Source: Brienomyrus brachyistius (taxonomy: Eukaryota > Chordata > Actinopteri > Osteoglossiformes > Mormyridae). Taken from it: a stretch of DNA of 64,000 nt. Shown in pieces: positions 35,001 to 45,851 of the stretch. The notes under the pieces were generated by a model. That model had not been told where the DNA came from. It did no database searches and saw nothing but the letters and a program-made list of their open reading frames with translations. Within the stretch, counting starts at the first letter, position 1, and each line of letters opens with the position of its first letter. Location: NCBI RefSeq assembly GCF_023856365.1, contig NC_064548.1, positions 3,137,001 through 3,201,000 on the forward strand. Direction: 5' to 3'. The translations under genes were made by a program, and so were the position numbers.

Positions 35001-38000
35001 TTTATTTAGAGCAAAACAATTACAAACTCAAACAAACAGTTACTTATAAAAGTCTACATAACAATATATCACACCTCCTGTGGTAAAAGCATGTTATTGC
35101 AATGATATAATCAGCATGTTACAATCAAATAAGGAAAAGTGCAACTAGTTATAATTATTACAAATAATAAAAATAATAAATAATAAAAAAAAATTTTTTA
35201 AAAATAATAAAGAAGATAAAGGGGGTTTACTAATTCTAACTAAACGAACAAATCCGTTGAATGGTAGCGAGGCCCTAAACAAGGAAGTGACGTCGTTAAT
35301 GAAGGTCCACCTTGATGAGCGATCTGACAGTTGGGAATTGCAAATTGAGTTTTCTCCCCAACATGCAATGCAATTCCCGGGGACGCCATTGCCATTTGAA
35401 TAAAGAGGCAAAAAGCCCATGGCAAAACGAAATGCAATTCAGTGAATTGTCATTCTATTTTTTATTCAAAACATTATGAAATGAATTAAGGATTGCATAA
35501 GCACTTTGCACATTGAATTGCCGATTGCAAAATGTATTTTCAAATTACATGCACAGATTAAATATTGAAATGACAAATGCATGCTCTGATTGAATATTGA
35601 ATTGACAATTGCCAAATGAATTGCCATTTGAATAAAGAGGCAAAAAGCCCATGGCAAAACGAAATGCAATTCAGTGAATTGTCATTCTATTTTTTATTCA
35701 AAACATTATGAAATGAATTAAGGATTGCATAAGCACTTTGCACATTGAATTGCCGATTGCAAAATGTATTTTCAAATTACATGCACAGATTAAATATTGA
35801 AATGACAAATGCATGCTCTGGTTGAATATTGAATTGACAATTGCAAAATGAATTGCCATTTGAATTTTTGTGCTTATAATCTTCCATATATTCAGGCTTA
35901 TAGTACCAGTGATCCCAGCAACTGCATGGAACTGAATTTAAGAACTTTAATCTCATTATGCTGTAACAGTCAGCAGAACTAAAACCGTAATTAACATATA
36001 CCTTTCAGCATTTATTGTGATCCTGAGGCCTACATGAACTTCTGAGCTCTGAACATTGTCATTAGCATTTTAAACCATGGTCACCAGCTCTGATTTGTGA
36101 AGGCCATATTCCGGCAGGCTTGGGAGAATACATTTCATTGTGCACTTGAATGATAGATGGAGGATTACTGGAACACTGGTGCACACATGGATCTGAATGT
36201 TTTTATTGCTAAGGGGAAAAGGATTTGTCAGTTTCACACTTGAGTGAACAGCCATGAAATTGAATCAGAACCTTAATACCCAGTGCTTGCTAATACACAC
36301 ACTTGAATACATGACTTCGTATGAAGGAAGTTCTTCTAACATACATTCCTGGCATACAGGTGGGCAAACAAGACACTTGTAGAATTCTTGTAGAATTCCA
36401 TTCTGGGACATGCAGTCCCTCTATGTTTACCATACAAAAAAGCTTTCATATATGACTGCCATTTTGCTTACATATTACTGGTCTTCCGCTGCTGGTAGAA
36501 GTGAAAGGTCACAAGGATGATCAAAAGGCCGAGAAGACTCAAGCAAGCAAAGATGGTGAAGAGGAGGAGCAAGAAGTAGAGGAAGAGAAAGAGCAACATT
36601 TAGCAGTGGACGGAGAGACAGTGGCAGCCCCCGTTTGCATGACCCCTGCCAAGCCGGCTCCCCGCACGGCTGACCCTATGCGCACTCCCCGCCTTTCTGA
36701 CTTTGGCCTTTCTGGGTTTCATCTGCTTGCGCCACTGGGTGAACCGGCACCACCTCCTGTGGCATATGCTCCCCCTATGGCCGAGCCCCCTGCTCTCTCC
36801 TCCCTGCCCAGGGTACCCAAGACCCCAAAGTGTACTCTGAAGATGGACGAGGAGGCCCTCACACCCCGACTGGAGGACTTTGGCATCTCAGAGCACACCA
36901 TGTGCCTTAATAATGACTTCACCATGGATCTGCTGCGGAAGAAACCCTCCCGGCTCCACAGGTACAACATGCAGTTGCCGTGCAGCCTGGTGTTTTTTGC
37001 ATGATCATTAGTGCAGGAAGGCGAAGAGAAACTGCAACTACAGATCTCCTTTCAATGAATAATTCATTGATTTGATCCTGATTTAGATGTGTTGGCAGTT
37101 TAGGGGCACTGATCTCCTGTATTGTATAGTGCTCTAGCAAATTATGTTGCTATATAAGCTGTTTGTATCTAATTGCTGGATGCCTAGAATGGTTTAAAGG
37201 GTGATAATGGTGACTATACTTTTCCCATCAGTGTTCTTTTTTTATCCTAAGTAGGGTAGTTCGGAATTCCTCAGTGATTAGGACAGTGATTATAAACATC
37301 GATTTTTAACCTAAGAATTTCAAATGGTAAAAGTGTTAAGGTGGCTTGTATACGCTCATATGTTTGACAGGGAAGGAAACAGATTAACTATGCTAGAAAT
37401 GGCTATAAGCAAAATTATATCTGACATTCCTTGAGTCCTGATGTTTTGACAGTGATGCAGTGGCATCTGTGGATCTGGATCCTGTACCTGCTACTGTACT
37501 TGCTCCTGTACCTGCTCCTGTACCTGCTCCAGAACTGGACAGTTACCTTCTCTCACCTATGCCAGCTTCAGTGACCAGTGACTTGGAGGCCAATGGTATC
37601 TCATCATGATCTGCAAATACCCTCACCCTACAGCATCAATTTAAGGACAAAAATTTACTTAAATTCTTTTTTAAGTATACCTTAATTTTGTAGTACATGA
37701 TTTATTAATTGTAACTATGTATATAGGTTTATTCATTATAAAAGTTATCAAGACTATTTATTTATTGCCCAGTACTTTTAGATACAAGGAATTTAATTTG
37801 GAGCATCATGCAAAACAGGCAGCAGCAATCAAGACTGTCCACATAAGAAATTATGTACATAAGTAATATGTGATTAATGCCGATAGGGCCACATGTACCT
37901 CGGTGGGCTGAGCCTCTGTGACTGTGATTGGAAGGTTACCGATTCTAGCCTGGCCTCAGCACATCTGTGGGTCCTTGGAAAAAGGCGTAAAGAGAATTTT

Positions 38001-41000
38001 CCCACGGGGATCTTTAAAAGCATCTGATCTAACCAGTTAGTGCCATGCACCGTAGCAGGTTCCTTAAATGGGCTAGGGCATGGGGACTGACATAATCGAC
38101 GGATTTTGGTAATGCCTACTTCCATAGGGGGAAAACTATATACCCATATAAAGGGTTTATGAATGGTTTCTAATCTGGTTATTAATTAGGTTGTAACACT
38201 TCGTAAATTATTAATAGATAACTGTTATGACTTCTTTTTATTGATGAGTTACTACCATTTTCTAGTGGCAAAATGGAGTCGTATTGTTCTTTAGATGCAT
38301 GGGTTTGCTTTTGATGGACCCCATCCTCTTATAGGAGGGGAGTGCTCACACTCAGGATGAGAGGTGTCAGCTGCTATATTTGTTGTTTGCTTCATAGTCC
38401 TAGAGGTGTTAATGGCAGAACTTATTCATAATGATAATCCCTATTTAATTTTTTTTAAATAATGATTATTCCTGTATAATTTTCTTTTCAACATTTAACA
38501 GATGTGGCTTCCCCTCAGCCTCCAGTTCTCTGTACCCCCGGGTTAAAGATCACAAAAAAGAAGTCGCATGCTGCTTCTCTATTGGATGGGGACAGCACCC
38601 AGCTGCCAGATCTGCATCTGACGCCAGAACCCCCTGCATTTGAGACCCCCTATGTTAAGAAGCTTGTCAGAGTGAGGGGCACAGATGACTTCTCACATGT
38701 GTATTTTACTTATATTTTTGTTACATTTACATTAACTGAGCTGTTCCAGAGTATCTAAAGCAGTGTTTCTCAACCCGGTTCTCGGGGACTGCCAGACAGT
38801 ACATGTTTTTGCTCCCTCCCAGCTCCCTGCTAGACAGTCCACATTTTTTGCTCCCTCCCAGCTCCTGGTAGAGTTTGGGGGAGCGAATACCTGGATGGTC
38901 TAGGGATCTCCAGGGAAATTTGAGAAACATTAATTTAAAAGGAAGGTACAATTAAGGTTTGCGTGTAAACAAATATCTATTTTACTTGAGGGGTTCTGGA
39001 CAAAGGTGTAGTTGTGAATACTGTAATAGAAAGCAGAATATTTATTTACAAGACCAGCTACCTTGTTTCAAGTTGGATTTAAAAGCAGCATATGCAAAGC
39101 TTTCTTAGCAAATGTGTAGTAGTTCTGGGTTGTCTGATTGTGAGCAGCAGCAACATGGTCTTTGCGATACTTTTGAGACCTGATTAATTGTATTTGGAGA
39201 CTGTAGGGCCAGCTAAGAGGAAGACTAAGAATGTTCTTTCTCCTCAGGATGAAGAGGCCCGTCCCAGCAAAGTATTCTCCAGCAGAAGTCTCGTTCATCA
39301 GCCTGACATCCCCAGCATTCCATTCAGAGCTGCACCAAAGGATGAGAATACACCTGAAATGCCAACCTTAGAGTCCTTTCTAAGCTCTTGCCCTCGTGTG
39401 AGTGATGTTGGGATTTTTATATCAGATCCAGTGCTTGCTTTTTCTCTGAATGCCACTGAATGTTGTTTCTGTGGTTTTCCCAGAGAGTTGATGGGGCTGC
39501 ACCACTTGTGACCAACAAGGCGTCTGGGAGCTCATTCGGCCTGAAGGAGCCCTTGTTGCCTGACCTGGGAGCTAATCGGGAGCTGCAGGACTATGAAAGG
39601 ACCTTATTATCCCCTCCAGGCCAGAGCCGCCTCGTTCCACATCCAAAGACCCCTGATATGCCGGACATCAGCTCCTTTACACAGGACATCTTTAAAGTTG
39701 AGTGGCTGCATATCCAGTCCCTATGTCTGTCCATATTGTGATATCAGTATTAAGGTTCACTTTCATCAACTATTCTACATTCTGATTTTTTTTTTGTCTC
39801 ATCACTTTGCTCTGTTGCCATTCCAGCTCATATCTCAGGATAACATCACGTCCACTAGTGCAATTCCAGCTACTCCCAAAACCACAGCCCTACAGTCAGC
39901 CACACTGAGCGGAAAAGAGAACCGGTGAGAAGCAGTGTTTAACTCGTAATCTGCAGGCCAAGCTGGCATGGTGATTACAGCTCAAGACTTTTAACTTTCA
40001 GAACTGTGCTCTGCCTGTGATGTGTGTAGTCAAAGTTACTGGCCTGTACTGCTGCCACAGGCAAATTCATTAATAACAATAATTCATGATGCAGTTGGCC
40101 AGGATTGTTAGTGAATGAGTAATTCTCTCAGTGTGAAGGTACTGATCTGACAGAAAATGAATACAATACAAAATACAGGTGTATATTTCCATGGCTCATG
40201 ACCACTTACTCTTGCAGCGAGGCTTTGTTGAATTTTGCTGACCCCCCACACACCCCCTTTAGAGTGCAGGCTCTCAATCTGGTGTTGGAGGAGGAATTCT
40301 GTGGGCTTCCAGGATACCTGAGACAGATGCCCCTGTCAAGCCTCAACCAGGCCATTAGGAAGATTAACACTGCTCTGGAGGGGCGTCAGTGGGGTGAGTG
40401 AGCTGTGGACACCCATGTCACATTGTTTGGGTTTTCCGGCAGGCTTTACCCACCCCTGTTCTGGGGGGACACACTTTGCGTTTGATTTATTAATCGTCAT
40501 TGCATGGCATCTTCATGCTATAACAGGGTTTATGAAGATGGTGAATTAATATGCTTTGATTCCTTTGTGTGCCTCCAATTATTAGGAAGTTTACATTTTA
40601 GTTTGTATTAATCATTTTTATCAAATAAATCCTTCTGATTTGTTAATTTATTGGATCATAATTATATTTTGGAACATCACATTCAGCACTAGATGCTAAC
40701 TTGTACTGTGTGCCTCTACAGATTCATTAATCTACATCTTTCCCCACTTTGTCTATTATTGCCCCTTCTGTGTGCAAGTGAGGTTTTGATTTATAATTTG
40801 CATTTCCAGTTCTCCAATGAGAATAAAAAAGGATGTCACTCAGCTGGTTATCCATCCATTTTCCAAACCGCTTATCCTACTCGGTCGCGGGGGGTCAGGA
40901 GCCTATCCCGGAAGCAATGGGCACGAGGCAGGGAACAACCCAGGATGGGGGGCCAGCCCTTTGCAGGGCACACTCACACACCATTCACTCACATATGCAC

Positions 41001-42771
41001 ACCTATTTAGCAAGTCCAATTAGCCTCAGCATGTTTTTGGACTGTGAGGGAAAACCGGAGAACCCAGAGGAAACCCCACGACGACATGGGGAGAACATGC
41101 AAACTCCGCACACATGTGACCCAGGCGGAGACTCGAACCCGGGTCCCACTGCACCACCATGCCGCCCCTATTCTATTATCATACATGCATAATTAATACC
41201 GGTGAAGGAACAAGCCATTTTATTTTACAACATGGCAAAACTGACTGAAAAAATTTTAACAAAGATCAATTTCCATATTAATTAGCTTTTTAATTGCTCG
41301 GATCATTAAACTGGTGTCACAGATATGGTGCAACACCAGTGGCATTCTGAGTAAAATGGAAGATTTTTTTTCTTAATTGCTGCCGCTTTGGGGGGAGGGT
41401 AAGGTGACCTTGTACAACTATTTAAAATCAGTCATATATGGAATTGTTTTGACACAATTCAATTACCCAGTGCAATTTACTCTTGCAAAGTTCAATTACC
41501 TTGCAGCGTATAACACCAATAATCTGCAAAACCCTAATCTGCCTAATATTTTAAGCATGTTTAAAGCCCTGTAATTCTATGACATGGTTTCCTTCTCTGA
41601 ATGGAGAAAATGACCCACTTTGTTTAAGGCATCCAGATTGTACAGCTGTCTGAGAGCTGCAGCATTTACATTAGGATCTAAGTTACTAATAGAGTGGAAC
41701 TAGATCACTGATTTGTCCGTTTTTGAACACGGTATTATTGTTTGCATTCAAAGATGCAAAAAAAAAAACATCTGCACAGCTGCAGTTCCTGGTAGCTGTT
41801 TCTGCCCGAAGTGTACTTTGACATCTGGTGCTAAACCTAACGTGAAATAGCCTTGCTTTGCATATTCAGCAGGCTAATGAACTCTAAAATTAGTGCAGGG
41901 TTGTAGTGGTGCTGTCTTTTTTAACGTCGTTTTAGTAGATGTGGCAAGAAACTTTGCTTGAAACCAAATCACTGCAGTTGCCTTCTTCCCAACCAAGTCA
42001 CTCACCTGTCTTACTCTCAAAGGTCTAAATATAAGCTACATTTCTTGACTATATAGCTGGATTTTTTTTGCAGTGCTGATAAACATCTATGCACAGTTGA
42101 ATTTGTTGCTGATTATCATGTCAAAGTAAAAATATTGTGCTGACTGTATAATATTGTCATATTGTACAAGTGCAGTGCTGGAGACTTCCTGTGAGCTAGA
42201 AGCTCCACTTCTCAATAGCCTTGATCACACAGGTTTCCAGTGCTTTATTTTGAGGTTTTCACCCAATAGTTTTTAATGGCTTATCTGAATAACCACTGTC
42301 ATTAACAAGCTAGAATATAGGTTGAGTTAATGTTTTTATGCAAATACCCACGTTGGCTACATTTACTTATTCGGCAGAAGTCACATGTCCGTGGGCCCTT
42401 CAGCAAGGCCCTTAACCCCCAGCTCCAGGGGAGCCACATGTTAGCCGACCCCCAAGCTATGGAGACCAAGACTGGGTTGGCAAAGTGAAGCATTCCAGAT
42501 AAAGGCAGATAAAGCATGTTTTTGTTTTGAATTGTCAGATATACACTAATCAGCTGTGAGATGGTCCTTCCTGGAAGTAAAATGACTAATGTTTGACTCT
42601 AACTTAACAGGGGGCAGTACAGAACCTGGACTTTTCCTGCTAGATGAGCTGACGAGCATCACAGGTGCAGGTCTGAAGGCCCATGTGTATTTCCTCTGCC
42701 TCACGGAGCTCAAGAGGCTGGAGTGTGTTCAGGGTGAGGGGTCCAGCTCTGTGTTTAGAGCATGCAGCTGA
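26718..42771 (+). CDS. ska3: SKA complex subunit 3, eleven coding exons, intact
   Basis: SKA3, with SKA1 and SKA2, binds spindle microtubules and NDC80 to stabilise kinetochore attachment. Exons: 26718-26820, 26899-26960, 33709-33862, 36499-36961, 37453-37595, 38502-38671, 39248-39397, 39484-39696, 39827-39924, 40218-40393, 42611-42771. All are GT-AG, phases agree at every junction, and the sum is 1893 nt (630 residues plus TGA). Residues 1-106 form the helical SKA-core part, ending HYEKYGYKAPS as in the human protein (YFQKYGYSP). Residues 107-515 are disordered and rich in Ser/Thr-Pro, including KTPKCTLKMDEEALTPRLED and FGISEHTMCLN. The C-terminal domain has LNQAIRKINTALEGRQWG and KAHVYFLCLTELKRL. 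It is longer than human SKA3 (412). AATAAA lies near 42884. Introns 2 and 3 hold mobile elements. Confidence 0.97.
27410..27960. repeat. Diverged tandem repeat, about 150-175 bp unit, four copies, in ska3 intron 2
   Basis: The segment TTTCAGCCATCAGTCATACA recurs in altered form at about 27413, 27586, 27749 and 27898 (TTTCGGCCATC, TTCTAGCCACCCC, TTTCAGCCACCCCCC). Each is followed by a GGGGAACA or GGGGAATG motif, and between the first copies CTGGACCTCA(A/G)TACTGAT repeats. Spacing shortens from 173 to 149 bp. No coding content. Confidence 0.75.
28379..32190 (-). pseudogene. Spliced integrase-Ulp1-zinc-cluster gene (Ginger/GIN-like), decaying, antisense in ska3 intron 2
   Basis: Minus-strand exons in order. 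Zinc-binding segment to 32032: ELHAAATGGHSRKERTHDAI then SKRYYWPSMTADIENW and a GT donor. 31341-31699: CQSKRVTKL, WELVGMDLIGKLPL, KWVEVYPLPSKAAEDVT, ILTDKGREFVNQ. 30855-30961: SPYHTKTSGLVERMNGTIQ. About 30640-30785: LWDTYLDA and SPYFLMFGREA. About 30130-30500: RKRGKLDKDLLGSFTVT, a GPY/F-type module. Then Ulp1-like parts: AFLIDSFAMTKVWQG (about 29640-29700) and RWRCETLPHTMQRDGVS plus GVFVCK (28840-28915). Then 28655-28757, joining in phase to an exon with DDITEVCSICGEVETDNLWV. The integrase DD35E spacing is exact across a splice junction. Frame breaks occur in most exons, one at the Ulp1 Cys codon, and one stop lies in the fourth segment. The upstream part was not found. Confidence 0.65.
28965..29052. 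repeat. Long (TG)n microsatellite
   Basis: About 44 uninterrupted TG units inside the antisense integrase/Ulp1 gene. The long open frame over it encodes only alternating Val and Cys and is not a gene. Confidence 0.97.
32423..33468 (+). mobile_element. Tc1-like transposon, internal-deletion derivative, 1046 bp
   Basis: Left end CAGTCGTAGCCGAAAGC...GAGAATGACACAAATA and right end TCATTCTCAGAATCCTTGGC...CATGACTG are inverted copies, each next to TA (32421-32422 and 33469-33470). The inner frame 32725-33240 has the Tc1 N-terminal helix-turn-helix region (KKGFTGKDIAASK, TTIYRIIKNFKERG) joined directly to the C-terminal catalytic part (DHVWGCFSAKG, FQHDGGLCDKSKEI), so the middle is deleted. It ends before the DLNPIE-type motif. 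Non-autonomous. Confidence 0.9.
34014..34477. repeat. Two direct 232-bp repeats in the left arm (mirrored in the right arm)
   Basis: Each unit starts ATTCAAATGGCAATTCAT and ends TGCCTCTTT; a third start follows at 34478. The right arm carries the same pair inverted at about 35395-35865. Confidence 0.95.
34729..34960 (-). pseudogene. First-exon-like fragment of an unidentified transposon protein (MAAEEL...), duplicated in both arms
   Basis: The minus frame from ATG 34958-34960 reads MAAEELAVNISALADDMEIN, RVSAVDAFDRLFVLSQRV and, through the spacer, EELTILTGLDTRRVQTNVAQ and ALHQVTQLVT. The same start occurs on the plus strand at ATG 34647 (MAAEELAANISALADDMEIN) but diverges after SQRV. Beyond the spacer the minus frame only reads the antisense of the other copy. 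It looks like the N-terminal helical part of a transposon-encoded protein; no family recognised. Confidence 0.45.
34974..35232 (-). mobile_element. Retroposed 3'-end fragment with poly(A) and 8-bp target duplication
   Basis: On the minus strand it ends AAATAAAGTTCTTTAAAACG followed by an A-run, i.e. a polyadenylation signal and poly(A) tail. ATTCTAAC flanks it on both sides (34966-34973 and 35233-35240); the uninterrupted left arm has only one copy. It therefore inserted after the palindrome formed. The source is unknown, possibly a LINE 3' untranslated region. Confidence 0.85.
37866..38040 (+). mobile_element. SINE of the second family (ska3 intron 5)
   Basis: Contains TCGGTGGGCTGAGCCTCTG (A-box-like) and GGTTACCGATTCTAGCCTG (B-box-like), then GGCGTAAAGAGAATTTTCCC and GGGATCTTTAAA as in the copy at 8974. 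No clear flanking duplication. Confidence 0.65.
38755..38945. repeat. Dispersed repeat (AGTGTTTCTCAACCCGGTTC type)
   Basis: Starts GCAGTGTTTCTCAACCCGG and ends GGGAAATTTGAGAAACATT: an imperfect terminal inversion GTGTTTCTCAA / TTGAGAAACAT. This is the pattern of small hAT-type non-autonomous transposons common in fish. An internal segment TTTTTGCTCCCTCCCAGCTCC is duplicated. It lies in a ska3 intron. Confidence 0.65.
40849..41168 (-). mobile_element. tRNA-derived SINE, antisense, with an internal deletion in the tRNA head
   Basis: Reverse complement of the 8576 family: tail CCATCCATTTTCC at left, head CACCACCATGCCGCCCC at right. Between the B-box side (GAACCCGGGTCCC) and the A-box side (ACTGCACCACC) about 26 bp present in the other copies are missing. 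It lies in ska3 intron 10. Confidence 0.9.
42355..42500. repeat. SINE-like fragment (CCCTTCAGCAAGGCCCTTAACCC)
   Basis: The core GGGCCCTTCAGCAAGGCCC and TTAACCCCCAGCTCCAGGGG is a very widespread vertebrate/fish SINE segment. It lies about 110 bp upstream of the last ska3 exon. Confidence 0.55.
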
Positions 42772-43165
42772 ATCTGATGCTTATGCAGCTCTACTTTCAT
42801 GATAGTGTAGCCCCCATGTAAAGATGTAATTATACTAGCTCTGCACTAGCCAAACGTGAATGTACCTCCATGTAATCTGTGAATAAAGCTTTGCATTGTA
42901 AGTTTGCTTCAACTGGGTGATTGAAACGTGCTGAAATTTGCCCTAATTCACAAGGTCACAGGATGTATGAAATGCATTCCAGATTAATACATTTAAAATT
43001 TTATTGAAAAATCACGTAACAAGTTCTCTGGCCATTGCTTTATAAGTCAAAGGGTTGGAATAGAACACAGGAAGTTTCAGATGTAAGCATATTGAAGTCA
43101 GAGGGAGACGACTCCATGACAACACTGGTACTACCTATGCAATACAAAACTGAGGGGGTGGTGTG

Positions 43166-45851
43166 TCAGTAGGGCCTCATGCGACTGGGAAGGGGTGGGG
43201 CTCTGTTAGGAGGTGTGATGGCAATATCCAGGTAGTCGCCAATCTGGAAACGTTGCGACTGTAGAGTCATGGAATCATCAGCACCTTTCCGACCCGACAC
43301 AGTATTGCCAATGTCCTTCACTCTGCAAGGGTAGAAACCAGATTAAAAGAACAAAGATTTTAATACCACAGACAAATAGAAATTCAACAGTTTTCACATA
43401 AGGAAATGATAGATTGATTCCAGTGCGTACTCCTGAGCTGAGTCAAAACAATAAGGTGGCACTTGCTCAACTACATCATCTGTCTGGAAGGGCTTTTAAA
43501 TGGAACCAATTGCCTTCTACCATGCAAACGCCACCAAAACTTGAATTACTACATTTCATACACCCTTAACTGTTGGTACTTGGAATCAATGACCTGTTCC
43601 CTCAATTGAAACTGCTCAATTTTTTTGTACCACGGGAGAAAAATAAGACTTAGTTACAGCTTGGCAGGTTCTGGTTTGTACACAAGACAAATAGGTGTAT
43701 GAACAATACATACCAAGAGCCCTCAGCACATCTGTGGGATTCCATGAATAAACATCAAAAATCTCAAAACCAAACTGTCACAATTGACATATTCCTTAAG
43801 TTTAATCGAATTTGTCATTCGGGTAGGTGTTACCAAACTGTGCCAGTGTGTCAAGGCTACTCATTCGACTCCACTTTCTACTCTACTAACTGGTCTCTAG
43901 AGATGCAGTCTGTCAAACTATTAAAGCGTTTGGTTGACCTTAACCTTGTAGGATATTCTGAATAGGACAGTCTTAGTGCGGCTACAATAAACTCAAACGC
44001 AACACCATCAAAATGGCATAAAGCAATATCGCCAACACGTAACTATTATATGGCACATGTGCACCATGTGCATAATCACCAGGGCTTCAGATGACTGGCT
44101 TTAACATTTGTCCGGATGCCGTCTTTTTGAGTTTACATATGCCTACAGCAAGCAGATCAATAATCCCCTTAAAACATTAGTAAGAGGCACAGTGAGAACC
44201 AGAAGCTGCTCATCTGTATAAATTTGGTGTATCCTTAAGTTTAATAAACGTTGGACTTAACTGCAAAAAGTATCAGTACACCACTGGAATCTTTTTAATC
44301 GCCTCCATGATTTACCAGAACAGTGTGTCATGTGCTCCGCCAAGCGAATTCAGCAAACATAAGGATGTTGAATTTACACAGATTACTAAATTTTTTATCT
44401 TGATATTTTGGTGCAACACTATCCTGTTTGCCAAATTATGGACATAAATAAACGTCCATTTAACACAAACTGCTGATGGTTGTGCATCCGCCTGTTAATC
44501 CCAAATAGATATCATGGAGCCCTGCCTACCCTGCTCCCCAACCTCTACCACCCAGCAATCAGTGATGCAGTGATATTGGGGACCACCTCCTACCGTTCCC
44601 ACAAAACCAAGGCCTCGCATTTCAAAATCACACTCACAACTAACTTCAGTCTTCTAAACTACACACAACTATTTCTAGATTTCAGTTATCCAGGGGATAT
44701 CCAAGTTTATTCATAAATTTGGTGTAAGCTGGTATTGCACTAGATATTTCATTACAGCCCGACACATATCTTCGTAAAGAAAAGGAGCAGTCATGTACTA
44801 GGTAAATGATCATTAAAATTTGGACTACATTAACTTGTCCTTACCTATACCCCTGCCTTTTGGGGTCCGGGTAGACTATGGCAAAGCCAAAATGTGTGCC
44901 TTTTTTTCGAGCCTCAGGGTAAACCTCTTTTACCAGACTGGTGAGCTCCTTCAGAGTAGCATCCATCCTGTTACAAGGCAGAAACATCCAGACACCATTT
45001 GTTACAATATCTTCTGTACATGCCCAGCTGCTGAAAGAGACATGCCCATTTCGTTCCGGACTCGGGAACCACTCAAATTATACACATAACAAAATTATGA
45101 ATCTTAAAAACTAGACGTTAGGCCCAGACTTCAAGGTTCAAGAAGGTGCCAGACAGTGGGAAAATTATATTGCACCTCTATTAAACGTACGTCGTTTGAA
45201 CTGCTCCAGTACGATGTACAAAATTAACTAAAATGTATTCCCTTCGCTCAGGACGGGGTTAGTCGCGGCCAGGGGAGATGTGTTTATTTCTTAGAAACAA
45301 CAAAGCAGACGCACAAACATACCAGGTGTATATTTGCAGCTCGCTAGAGGGGACGTTACCCCGAGCAAACTCGTCCATCCTGTGATGCCTGCCGTTGTTC
45401 GTGGTGAAAACCCGCAGAAGCAGAGGACAAGTCTGCAAACAAGAAAAAGCTTGCGTTTGTGAACTTATACACTGACCACAATGATACAGCTCGTTGATTA
45501 ATGTTGACTATGGGTTTAAGCAACGCTTGGACTGGAACCCCAATTTGTAAATTGTAATAAAAACAAGATAACACACAGAAATAAGTGCATCGATTTCTTC
45601 TTTTGTCATATTAGTCGACCGATCTACATATAATGATAACTAGATAACCCAGAAATGGAAAAACTAACACAGCACATTAACCTACAAGCTAAAACAAAAT
45701 ACTAGACATTGGCCAACTCCATCTTTTTAAACAAAATGTAAATCACACATCGCATGTACAAATTTTAATCAAAACTAACCTTTTCTCTGTCAACGGGCTT
45801 CTCGGGCTCCTTTTTAATTTCTTCTTGTGTTACTCTTGATTCAACAGCCAT
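43166..45851 (-). CDS. sap18: Sin3A-associated protein 18, four exons, intact
   Basis: SAP18 is a ubiquitin-fold nuclear protein of the ASAP/PSAP complexes at exon junctions and of Sin3-HDAC repression. Exons: 45780-45851, 45323-45432, 44845-44967, 43166-43322; sum 462 nt, 153 residues plus TGA. Phases match at every GT-AG junction. The protein begins MAVESRVTQEEIKKEPEKP as in mammals, then CPLLLRVFTTNNGRHHRMDE, NVPSSELQIYTWMDATLKEL, GTHFGFAIVYPDPKRQGY and FQIGDYLDIAITPPNRAPP, ending RMRPY. It is tail-to-tail with ska3 (stop codons about 395 bp apart) and head-to-head with the THAP-DDE gene. Confidence 0.98.

Larger units (their letters stand above)
33991..35888. mobile_element. Palindromic foldback element, about 1.9 kb, flanked by TATTCA
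   Basis: Left arm 33991-34760 and right arm 34847-35888 are near-perfect inverted copies around an 86-bp spacer. The outermost bases TATGGAAGATTATAAGC and GCTTATAATCTTCCATA mirror each other, and TATTCA flanks both sides (33985-33990, 35889-35894). Each arm holds two direct 232-bp units (left arm 34014-34245 and 34246-34477), then a unique segment with GACGTCAC and a short reading frame starting MAAEEL. The right arm is interrupted by a 259-bp retroposed insert. It lies in ska3 intron 3. Confidence 0.9.
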
